Of a DNA stretch of 64,000 bases, positions 33,272 through 39,904 are shown piece after piece. The translations under genes were made by a program, and so were the position numbers. The stretch covers positions 79,303 to 143,302 of the forward strand of contig NZ_JAXAVX010000008.1 in the NCBI RefSeq assembly GCF_033949425.1, written 5' to 3'. Source of the DNA: Patulibacter brassicae. GTDB taxonomy: Bacteria; Actinomycetota; Thermoleophilia; Solirubrobacterales; Solirubrobacteraceae. How positions within the stretch are numbered: the stretch's first letter is position 1; every line of letters begins with the position of its first letter. Below the pieces are notes generated by a model. It was given only the letters and a program-made list of their open reading frames with translations. It had not been told where the DNA came from and made no database searches.

Positions 33272-33832
33272 TCAGTCGGCGCGGCGGCCGAAGCCGCCGC
33301 AGAGCGACCAGGCGCCGCGGTCGGCGCGACGGGCCGCGTCGGCTGCCGCCCGGGCCGCCCGGTTGGCGGCGGCGCCGCCGTCGCGCGAGGGGACGCGGTA
33401 CGGGCGGGCCCAGCCGGCCTCCAGCAGGGCGAGGTCGACGCTGCGCCCGTCGACGACGAGCTCGCGCACCGCGCGACCGTAGCGGTCGCGGTCCTCGCCG
33501 CCCGGCCGGCGCAGCCGGACGTCGCGACCGGCGACGAGGTCGCGCAGGAAGCGCGTCGCCTGCGCGCCGCCGCACTCGGCGTGGCCGTAGCGGAGCTTCG
33601 AGGACTCCGGCGCGTCGACGAGCGCCAGGCGGACGGTCGTCGACGTGCCGCCGCCGCGCACGCGCACGGTGTCGCCGTCGACGACCCCGATGATCCGCCC
33701 CCGCTCCAGCGGCCCGTCGGTCCGCACGGCGCCGCCGTCCGGAGCGTCCGTGCCGGGGTCGGCGAGCAGCGCCCCGGCGAGGAGCGCGAGGAGGACGAGG
33801 GCGGCGGCCGCCGCGCGCGAGACCGGGCGCAT
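33272..33832 (-). CDS. secreted thermonuclease-like protein (SNase domain)
   Basis: A 186-residue protein with an N-terminal signal or anchor (MRPVSRAAAAALVLLALLAG) and a staphylococcal nuclease-like OB-fold. Visible motifs: VVDGDTVRVRG (calcium-site Asp residues), VRLALVDAPESS (the Arg and Glu matching Arg35 and Glu43 of the S. aureus enzyme) and DRYGRAVRELVVDG (Arg87 equivalent); LLEAGWARPY closes the domain. All catalytic positions look intact, so an extracellular Ca-dependent nuclease is likely. It lies between the two flagellin copies and points the same way; no connection with motility is evident from the protein itself. Confidence 0.85.
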   Translation of the reverse strand: MRPVSRAAAAALVLLALLAGALLADPGTDAPDGGAVRTDGPLERGRIIGVVDGDTVRVRGGGTSTTVRLALVDAPESSKLRYGHAECGGAQATRFLRDLVAGRDVRLRRPGGEDRDRYGRAVRELVVDGRSVDLALLEAGWARPYRVPSRDGGAAANRAARAAADAARRADRGAWSLCGGFGRRAD

Positions 33833-33870
33833 CGGACGCGCAAGCCTGCCACGGCGCCCGGCGGCGTGGC

Positions 33871-34266
33871 TCAGCGGGCGAGCGCCGAGCGTACGTCGGT
33901 CCGCGCGAAGTCCTCGCCGACGAACAGCAGCGGCTCGTCTCGCGCGAGCGCCAGCGCGTACGAGAAGCAGTCGCCGTAGCTCAGCGCCGCGGCATGGCGT
34001 CCCTTCCCGTACCGACGCCAGGCGGCCCGCGCGATCTCCGCCTGCTCCACGTCGACCGGCACGACGGCGACCTCGGCCCGGTGCAGGAGGAGATCCAGCT
34101 CGCGGCCACCCGCCTCGCCGAGCCGCGACTCCAGGACGATCCCCGCCTCCAGCAGGCCCGCCGCGGACAGCGCGCGCACCGGCGCGTCGGCGATCGCCCG
34201 CGTCAGGACCGGGCGTTCGGGCTCGTCCAGCAGGATCGCGACGAGCGCCGAGGTGTCGAGCACCAT
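33871..34266 (-). CDS. vapC: VapC-type PIN-domain ribonuclease toxin
   Basis: A 131-residue PIN-domain protein, the toxin of a type II toxin-antitoxin pair that cleaves RNA. The acidic metal-binding residues are in MVLDTSALVAILLDEPE (Asp4), LLEAGIVLES (Glu40), SYGDCFSYALA (Asp98) and VGEDFARTDV (Asp near 118-123), the four-position pattern of active VapC. The ATG at 34264-34266 shares its A with the antitoxin stop codon (TGATG), so the pair is translationally coupled. Confidence 0.92.
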   Translation of the reverse strand: MVLDTSALVAILLDEPERPVLTRAIADAPVRALSAAGLLEAGIVLESRLGEAGGRELDLLLHRAEVAVVPVDVEQAEIARAAWRRYGKGRHAAALSYGDCFSYALALARDEPLLFVGEDFARTDVRSALAR

Positions 34267-34520
34267 CAGCGCGGCAGGCCGACGTCGTCGTAGCCGAGGA
34301 TCTCCTCAGCCGGGCGCGCGTCGACGACCGGCAACCGCCCGCTGCGCTCCGCGATCGCGTCGAGCTCGGCGGCCAGGTCGCGGACGGGGCGCCGCCCCCG
34401 GACGCGCTCGAGGCGCTCGGCGATCGCCGTGCCCACGGCGGTCGTGAGCGTCTCGCCCGTCCGTGCCGCGAGCTCGCGCGCGCGGCGGTCGGTCTCGGGG
34501 TCCTTGATGTTGATGGCCAT
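34266..34520 (-). CDS. vapB: VapB-type antitoxin
   Basis: An 84-residue antitoxin of the Rv0623-like (PSK) VapB group. The N-terminus (MAINIKDPETDRRARELAAR) forms the ribbon-helix-helix DNA-binding part, followed by TGETLTTAVGTAIAERLERV, and the acidic C-terminus (PAEEILGYDDVGLPR) should wrap the toxin active site. The gene is first in the two-gene operon and has a palindromic site overlapping its -10 box, the usual place for autoregulation by a VapBC complex. Confidence 0.9.
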   Translation of the reverse strand: MAINIKDPETDRRARELAARTGETLTTAVGTAIAERLERVRGRRPVRDLAAELDAIAERSGRLPVVDARPAEEILGYDDVGLPR

Positions 34521-34546
34521 CGAGAGCTCCAGGGCGGCAGGAAGAA

Positions 34547-34570
34547 GGACAGGAGGATTCTACCCTGTCC
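34547..34570 (-). promoter_or_regulatory. vapBC promoter and operator
   Basis: Inverted repeat GGACAGG (34547-34553) / CCTGTCC (34564-34570) with a 10-nt spacer that contains the minus-strand -10 box TAGAAT (34557-34562). Occupancy by VapBC would block RNA polymerase. Confidence 0.65.
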
Positions 34571-34610
34571 GGTCGTGAGCTCGACCGGCCGGTGCCGACG
34601 TGGCAACGAC

Positions 34611-34646
34611 GGCGGCCCCCGGTCCTCGCGAGGACCGGGGGCCGCC
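34611..34646. terminator. perfect 36-bp palindrome, likely bidirectional terminator
   Basis: Two exact 18-base arms (GGCGGCCCCCGGTCCTCG and its complement), so the hairpin can form on both strands. It separates the vapBC promoter from the flagellin-2 transcript. Confidence 0.6.
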
Positions 34647-34901
34647 TGGAGGAGCGCCGAGCCGTCCGCAGGGCACCCCTCGCGCGCGCCGCTCCCACCA
34701 CGAAGCGACGTGCACCACGACCGAGTCCCGGGGGAAGGACCGTCACACCACCACCGGTGGCCGTGGAAGCTCGGGCGCGGCGAGCCGGTGGCCGCCGCGT
34801 CGGGCGGTGCCGCCGGTGACCGAGGGCGCCGGGACGCCGCGGGGTCGGGCCGGGCCGCGCGGGGCGTCGCCGAACGACGTCCCGCACCACCGGCCGACCG
34901 C
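34647..34901. other. non-coding 3' region of flagellin gene 2
   Basis: About 255 bp between the flagellin-2 stop codon and the palindrome. No gene or family is recognised, and it is unlike the region after flagellin gene 1. Confidence 0.4.
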
Positions 34902-35705
34902 CTAGCGCAGGAGGGAGAGGACGCCCTGCGAGGCCTGGTTGGCCTGCGCGAGGATCGCCGTGCCGGCCTGCTGCAGCACCTGGTTCTTCGTGAAGGAGAC
35001 CATCTCCTGCGCCATGTCCACGTCGCGGATCCGCGACTCGGACGCCGAGAGGTTCTCCTGGTACACCGACAGGTGGTTGAGCGTGTGCTCGAGGCGGTTC
35101 TGGACCGCGCCGAAGTTCGCCCGCGCCTGCGAGATGTTGTTGATCGCGGTGTCGATCGTCGCCACGGTCACCCCGGACAGGGTGGTCGCGCCGGCGATCG
35201 AGCCGAGCGAGCTGCCCAGCGAGATGAGCGCCACCGAGGTCGTCTCGGAGTCGTTGGCGCCGACCTGGAACGTCACCGAGCCGGCGGCGTTCAGGAGCTT
35301 CTGGCCGTTGAACTCCGCGCGGCTGCCGATGGCGCCGAGCTCGGTGGTCAGCTGCGTGACCTCCGAGTCGATCGCCGAGCGGTTCGTCGCGTTCAGCGTG
35401 CCGTTCTGGTACTGGACGGCGAGCGTCCGCACGCGCTGGAGGATCGAGTGGACCTCCGTCAGCGAGCCCTCCGCCGTCTGCACGAGCGAGATCCCGTCCT
35501 GCGCGTTGCGACGCGCCTGATCCAGACCGCCGACCTGACCGCGCAGCTTCTCGCTGATCGCCAGGCCCGCCGCGTCGTCCGCGGCGCGGTTGATCCGCAG
35601 GCCCGACGACAGGCGCTCCATCGACTTCGCCGTGGCGCCCGAGGTGTTGCCGAGGTTGCGATGCGCGTTGAACGCCTCGACGTTGGTGTTGATGCGCAGA
35701 GACAT
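34902..35705 (-). CDS. fliC: flagellin, copy 2
   Basis: A 267-residue flagellin identical in every base to the gene at 32104-32907, so the protein is also identical; see that entry for domains. It has its own sigma-28 promoter (35777-35804) with a shorter leader (about 70 nt) and a different downstream region. The two genes lie in the same direction, 2798 bp apart start to start. Perfect identity over the coding sequence combined with diverged flanks points to gene conversion or a very recent duplication. Confidence 0.97.
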   Translation of the reverse strand: MSLRINTNVEAFNAHRNLGNTSGATAKSMERLSSGLRINRAADDAAGLAISEKLRGQVGGLDQARRNAQDGISLVQTAEGSLTEVHSILQRVRTLAVQYQNGTLNATNRSAIDSEVTQLTTELGAIGSRAEFNGQKLLNAAGSVTFQVGANDSETTSVALISLGSSLGSIAGATTLSGVTVATIDTAINNISQARANFGAVQNRLEHTLNHLSVYQENLSASESRIRDVDMAQEMVSFTKNQVLQQAGTAILAQANQASQGVLSLLR

Positions 35706-35727
35706 GCGTCGATCTCCTTGATCGAAC
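34902..35727 (-). repeat. 826-bp direct repeat, copy 2
   Basis: Identical to 32104-32929. Homologous recombination between the copies would delete one flagellin gene together with the nuclease and vapBC genes. Confidence 0.95.
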
Positions 35728-35744
35728 CGGGGTTGGCTGTCCGT

Positions 35745-35766
35745 CGGGCGACGTCCGTGTCGCCCG
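35745..35766 (-). other. 5'-UTR hairpin of flagellin gene 2
   Basis: 8-bp stem CGGGCGAC/GTCGCCCG with the same ACGGAC loop as the flagellin-1 leader. The extra base pair differs between the copies on both sides of the stem, that is, compensatory change. Confidence 0.55.
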
Positions 35767-35776
35767 TGCGCTCCGG

Positions 35777-35804
35777 TCATCGGCCGGTCCCGGGACGACT
35801 TGAG
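35777..35804 (-). promoter_or_regulatory. sigma-28 promoter of flagellin gene 2
   Basis: CTCAA (35800-35804), 15 nt, GCCGATGA (35777-35784). Confidence 0.85.
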
Positions 35805-35879
35805 CACGAATCCGCCAGGACGTGGCCGACGCGGCACGCGCCCGTGGTTCCACCGATGCGGCTCCCGCGGCGCGCGACC

Positions 35880-35885
35880 TAGCGT
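35880..35885 (+). promoter_or_regulatory. -10 box for the PKD-domain protein gene
   Basis: TAGCGT on the plus strand. It is 7 nt before an in-frame GTG (35893) and 112 nt before the preferred ATG (35998). Confidence 0.4.
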
Positions 35886-35997
35886 CCCGCGGGTGTCCGC
35901 TCCCCCGTACCGGCGGCCGTCGCCCGCGCGCCTGCGCGCGCGCTCATCGCGGCGCCTTCATCCCTCCTCCCCCCTACCCACCCGGCCCCGTTGGCGC

Positions 35998-37716
35998 ATG
36001 TCCCGCCCGCGCTGGCTCGCGCTGCTCGCGCTGGTGGGGGGCTTCCTTGCGCTCGGGCCGCTCAGCGCGGGCGCGTCGGCCGCGATCTCGCCCTACAACG
36101 AGCCGGCCTACACGAAGACCCTGAACAACAACGCCTACTGGTACCGCTGGACCGCGGTCACCGGCAGCGACGAGAACGGCAACACCCGCTACGACTGGTA
36201 CCTGTGCTTCCGCACGTACCACCGGACGCCGAACGGGACCCTCATCGAGGAGGAGTCGAGCTCCGGCACGAACGGCCCCGGGACGCAGAACTGCACGACG
36301 TCGCTGCGATCCAGCCCGTCCCCCACCGCCGCGGACTACGCGGCGATGCCGTTCAACGGCACGTCCACGACCCTCCAGGACGGGCACTACTACGAGCTCT
36401 GTGCGAGCGGCTTCTATCGCTGGCCGTACCTGTGGAAGTGGGACGGCTCGTCCGCGTGCCCCGGCACGACCATCGATCGCAACGCGCCGCAGGCCGGCGT
36501 CGCGTTGGCCGGAGGCGCCCAGTACCTGCGCACCGCCGCGGTCCCGGTGCGGATCTCCTACGCCGACGCGACGAGCCCTCCGTGGTCGGCACCCGGCGGC
36601 CTGGCCTCCAACTGGGTCTGCGTCGGTGCATCGGCCTGCACCCCGGGCGGCAACCCGGCCAACGACTGCAGCGTGCCGGCCAACCCCAACGGCCTGTCGA
36701 CGACGTTCGACTGCACCGCGACGGTCCCGAACGACGGACGCTGGTACGTGTGCGCCCGGACGGCCGACCGTGCCGTTCCCGACAACACCACGGGCCCCGA
36801 CCAGTTCGCCAACGCAACCTCGAACAACGCGAACCTCTCCGGTGTCGCGTGCGACGACGTCGTCGTCGACCGAGCACCGCCGACCGTGGCCGTGACCGCG
36901 GACCGGACGTCGATCACCGCCGGGGAGACCGTCTCGTTCTCCGCCTCGGTGAGCGACGCGACGTCGGGCGCGCCGGCGCCCTACACGTGGGACTTCGGCG
37001 ACGGGATCGGGCAGAGCACCGGTGCGACCCCGACGCACGCCTACGCGCAGCCGGGCACCTACACCGTGCGGTTCACGGCGCGCGACGTCGCCGGGAACGA
37101 GAGCAGCACGACGACGACGATCACCGTCGCCGCGGCGCCCGGCACGGGCGGCGGCTCCGCCGGGGGCTCCGGCGGCGGCTCGGGCTCGGGCGGTGGCTCG
37201 GGCTCCGGTGGCAGCGCCGGCGGCGCGGGCACCGGCGGCGGCTCGTCGGCCGGGTCCGGCGGTGCCGGTGGATCGAGCGCCGGCGCGACCGGCTCCGGCG
37301 CGGCGACCGTGACCACCGCCCCGACGGAGAAGGCCGTCAGCAGCGCGAACGGCGGCGGGGGGACGGCGAGCGTCCGCGCCGGCACGCTGCGGCTCGTCGT
37401 GCCGAAGCGGTTCACGCTGACGACGAAGCGCCGGACGCTCCAGCTGCGGGCGACCCTCGGCGGCGCCGGACGCGTCGAGCTGACGCTCCTGCGCGGCAAG
37501 CGCGCCGTCGCCCGCGGCGCGGTCCGGGCGAGCGCCGCGCGGACCGTCGGCCTCGGCCTGAAGGTCCCGGGCGCCACCCGCGCCGGGAGGTACACGCTGC
37601 GGGTCGTGTTCCGGCCCGCGAAGGGCAAGGCCGTCACGCGGACGGCGCGGATCGCGATCCGTCGCGCGTCGGCGCCGCGGGCCACGCCGCTCGTCGGGCG
37701 CCCCGCGGACCGCTGA
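35998..37716 (+). CDS. secreted PKD-domain surface protein
   Basis: A 572-residue exported protein. The ATG at 35998 gives a clean signal peptide (MSRPRWLALLALVGGFLALG, cleavage near SAGASA). Residues about 30-300 are a Trp/Tyr/Cys-rich extracellular region (YWYRWTAVTG, YDWYLCFRTYH). A PKD domain follows (about 300-375) with YTWDFGDGIGQS and THAYAQPGTYTVRFTA. Then comes a ~70-residue Gly/Ser linker and a basic C-terminal beta domain. A GTG at 35893, 7 nt after TAGCGT, could add 35 residues, but that stretch has many A/T third positions and looks like leader. Function unknown; adhesion or matrix binding is plausible. It is divergent from flagellin gene 2. Confidence 0.78.
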   Translation: MSRPRWLALLALVGGFLALGPLSAGASAAISPYNEPAYTKTLNNNAYWYRWTAVTGSDENGNTRYDWYLCFRTYHRTPNGTLIEEESSSGTNGPGTQNCTTSLRSSPSPTAADYAAMPFNGTSTTLQDGHYYELCASGFYRWPYLWKWDGSSACPGTTIDRNAPQAGVALAGGAQYLRTAAVPVRISYADATSPPWSAPGGLASNWVCVGASACTPGGNPANDCSVPANPNGLSTTFDCTATVPNDGRWYVCARTADRAVPDNTTGPDQFANATSNNANLSGVACDDVVVDRAPPTVAVTADRTSITAGETVSFSASVSDATSGAPAPYTWDFGDGIGQSTGATPTHAYAQPGTYTVRFTARDVAGNESSTTTTITVAAAPGTGGGSAGGSGGGSGSGGGSGSGGSAGGAGTGGGSSAGSGGAGGSSAGATGSGAATVTTAPTEKAVSSANGGGGTASVRAGTLRLVVPKRFTLTTKRRTLQLRATLGGAGRVELTLLRGKRAVARGAVRASAARTVGLGLKVPGATRAGRYTLRVVFRPAKGKAVTRTARIAIRRASAPRATPLVGRPADR

Positions 37717-37718
37717 GG

Positions 37719-37754
37719 GTCCGGGCGGTCGGCCGCGAGGTCGCCCGCCCGGAC
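37719..37754. terminator. bidirectional terminator between convergent genes
   Basis: GTCCGGGCG/CGCCCGGAC 9-bp stem around an 18-nt internal segment, starting 2 nt after the PKD gene stop and serving also the minus-strand operon that ends at 37773. Confidence 0.6.
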
Positions 37755-37772
37755 GCGGTCGCCGGAGGAGCG

Positions 37773-38138
37773 TCAGGCCGGCGGGCCGCCGTCGGCCACG
37801 GCGCCCTCCTCGTCGGCGCGCAGCGCTGCGAGGCGCTCCGCCCGGCGCCCGGCGACCTCGGCGCGGACCGCCGCCCGGCCGATCGTCACCGCGGCGGCCC
37901 AGACCGCCAGCCACGCGACGGTCCCGCCGACGAGCGCCCGGAGGAGCGCGTCCTGCGCGGGCGTGCGGACCGACAGCGACAGCAGCAGCACGAGCAGGAA
38001 GCCCGCGAGCGCGCCGGCGCCGGTCGCCAGCCGCACCGCCCGCGCGATCCGCGGGTGGTCGGCGACGCAGATCGTGCCGCCGACGGTCGGTCCGGGGCCG
38101 CGCCCGCGGGCGCGGCCCCCGGACCGCCTGGCGCTCAC
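37773..38138 (-). CDS. small membrane protein at the end of the fliR-flhBA operon, 121 aa
   Basis: A short basic/Gly-rich N-terminus, then two predicted membrane helices (LATGAGALAGFLLVLLLSLS, about residues 37-56, and LLRALVGGTVAWLAVWAAAV, about 64-84), then a charged helix (RAEVAGRRAERLAALRADEE). Its GTG start overlaps the flhF-like stop by 4 nt, so it belongs to this flagellar operon. The position is where flhG (MinD-like) often lies, but there is no similarity to MinD. Function unknown; a membrane partner of the export apparatus is a guess. Confidence 0.65.
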   Translation of the reverse strand: MSARRSGGRARGRGPGPTVGGTICVADHPRIARAVRLATGAGALAGFLLVLLLSLSVRTPAQDALLRALVGGTVAWLAVWAAAVTIGRAAVRAEVAGRRAERLAALRADEEGAVADGGPPA

Positions 38139-39904
38139 GGGCAGACCATCCGCGCCAGGCGGGCCGCGCTGGCGGCGACGGCCGCCTCGCTCGTGGCGAC
38201 GTAGGAGAGCGGCAGGGCGCGTTCGACGGCCGCCCCGACCAGCGTGCCGGGGCGCGCCCCGCGGTCCATCGCGGTGATCGCCAGTGCGTCGGGCGCCAGC
38301 GGCGCGAGCGCGTCGAGCTGCTGGGCGACCGCCGGCGCCGGGGCCGTCGCCGGCAGCGCCAGGTGCACCTCCGCGACGCGCAGCTCCTCGAGCGCCTCGA
38401 CGAGCGCGACGACCTCGTCGCGGTCGTCCGGGTCGGCGACCGGCAGGTCGAGCAGGACGACGTCGTGCTCCTCGCGCTCGAGCGCGGGACCGATGCTCGT
38501 CGGCCGACCGCGGAGCACCTCGGCGTCGACGCCGTGCAGGCGGCACGCGAGCCCGGCGTCGCCGGACTCCGGCTCGGCGACGACGTGCAGGCCGACGACG
38601 AGGACCCGCTGTCCCGCCGCGACGTGCGCGCGGGCGAGGGCCACGGTCAGCGCCTGGCGGTCGCTGCCCGGCGTGCCGGCGATCGCCAGCGACGTCGTCT
38701 CGGTGCGATCGCCGAGGACCGGGATCCGGCGGGCGAGCGTGCTGCGCACCGCGCGCTCGAGCCGCCGGCCGGGCTCCAGCGGCAGCGCCAGGCGCACCGC
38801 CTCGCTGACGATCCGGCGCGCGAGCAGCGGCGGCAGGCCGCGCGCGACGAGCCCGTACTCGGCGACGTCGGACGCGATCCGCGACGCCTCCTCGCCCTGT
38901 GGCTGGGCGTGCGGGTCCTCCTCGCGCGGCGCCGCGACGGGCATCGCGTACGCGTGGCCCGGCAGCAGCGCGTCGGCGGCGCTCGGCGCCGGTGCCATCG
39001 GCACCGCCGCGACGTCGAACGGCGTCTCGACGCCCGCGAGGTGGAGCTCCTCGAGCTGGCGGTCGAGCTGGCCGATCTCGGCGAACGCGTCGGCGGGGCC
39101 GAACGGCTCGCGCTCGGTCGTCGGGACCCGCGCCGGGCGCCACGGGCGCACCGCGGGCGCGGCTCCGGCGGGCGGGGCGACGGTCGGCGCGCCCGTGGTC
39201 GGGGCGCTCGCCGTCGCGGGCGGCACGAGCAGCTGCTCGACCGGGTCGCGGACCTCGACGGGATGGCGCGGACGCGGAGCGGCGGCGGGCCGCGCATCGG
39301 TGGACGGCGCGACGGCGCGCGCCGGGCCGGCGGACGGCGCGGCCGCGCGGGGCACGCCGACGGACGGCGCGGTCGCCGACGGCGGCGTGGCCAACGGGGG
39401 CGTCCACGGCCGCGCGGTGCGCGCGGGAGCGACCGGCCCCCACTCCCCCTCGTCGTCCCACGTCTGCTCGTGGGGTGGCGCGACGTCGGGCGCGGTCGAC
39501 GCGCGGCGCAGCTCGTCGACGAACGCGCGCCCGTCGAGCAGCCCGGGCAGGGCCGGCTCGCCGTCGTGGAAGTCGACCGCGTGCCCGCCGGGCCCGGCGC
39601 CGGCGACGACGTCGCCCGGCGCGGCCTCGACCTCGATGTAGCGCTGCTGGAAGAAGCCGCCGACGCCCCCGGCCAGGCCTTCACGGCGGCGCAGGATCAC
39701 GGCGTCGTCGCCGAGCTCCTCGCAGATCCGGGGCAGGAGCTCCTCGAGGCTGCGGCCCCGGTAGCGGCGGACGGGACCCGCGTCGGTGGTGGCGGCGCGG
39801 TGCGCGGTCGGGCCCCCGGGGCGCCGGGCGGTCCCGGTGCCGGGGCGGCCGCCCGCCAGCCGGCCGCCCGTGCCGGCGCCGGTGTTGGAGGTGGAGGGGG
39901 TCAT
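38135..39904 (-). CDS. FlhF-like protein with degenerate GTPase domain
   Basis: A 589-residue protein in the flhF position right after flhA. The N-terminal segment RRYRGRSLEELLPRICEELG then DDAVILRRREG and RYIEVEAA (about residues 45-95) matches the start of FlhF. A long low-complexity Pro/Ala region follows (about 130-300). The C-terminal ~250 residues keep the SRP-GTPase layout, but the signatures are gone: the P-loop reads AIAGTPGSDRQAL instead of GPTGVGKTT, the DTAGR motif reads DLPVADPDD and TKxD reads TAMDRG. GTP hydrolysis is therefore unlikely. It could keep a scaffold role in flagellar placement. The ATG overlaps the flhA stop. Confidence 0.75.
   Translation of the reverse strand: MTPSTSNTGAGTGGRLAGGRPGTGTARRPGGPTAHRAATTDAGPVRRYRGRSLEELLPRICEELGDDAVILRRREGLAGGVGGFFQQRYIEVEAAPGDVVAGAGPGGHAVDFHDGEPALPGLLDGRAFVDELRRASTAPDVAPPHEQTWDDEGEWGPVAPARTARPWTPPLATPPSATAPSVGVPRAAAPSAGPARAVAPSTDARPAAAPRPRHPVEVRDPVEQLLVPPATASAPTTGAPTVAPPAGAAPAVRPWRPARVPTTEREPFGPADAFAEIGQLDRQLEELHLAGVETPFDVAAVPMAPAPSAADALLPGHAYAMPVAAPREEDPHAQPQGEEASRIASDVAEYGLVARGLPPLLARRIVSEAVRLALPLEPGRRLERAVRSTLARRIPVLGDRTETTSLAIAGTPGSDRQALTVALARAHVAAGQRVLVVGLHVVAEPESGDAGLACRLHGVDAEVLRGRPTSIGPALEREEHDVVLLDLPVADPDDRDEVVALVEALEELRVAEVHLALPATAPAPAVAQQLDALAPLAPDALAITAMDRGARPGTLVGAAVERALPLSYVATSEAAVAASAARLARMVCP

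Noticed and set aside
35893..35997. GTG at 35893 as leaderless start of the PKD protein
   Set aside because: Spacing to TAGCGT fits, but the 35 added codons have many A/T third positions unlike the rest of the gene and would displace an otherwise perfect signal peptide; kept only as an alternative.
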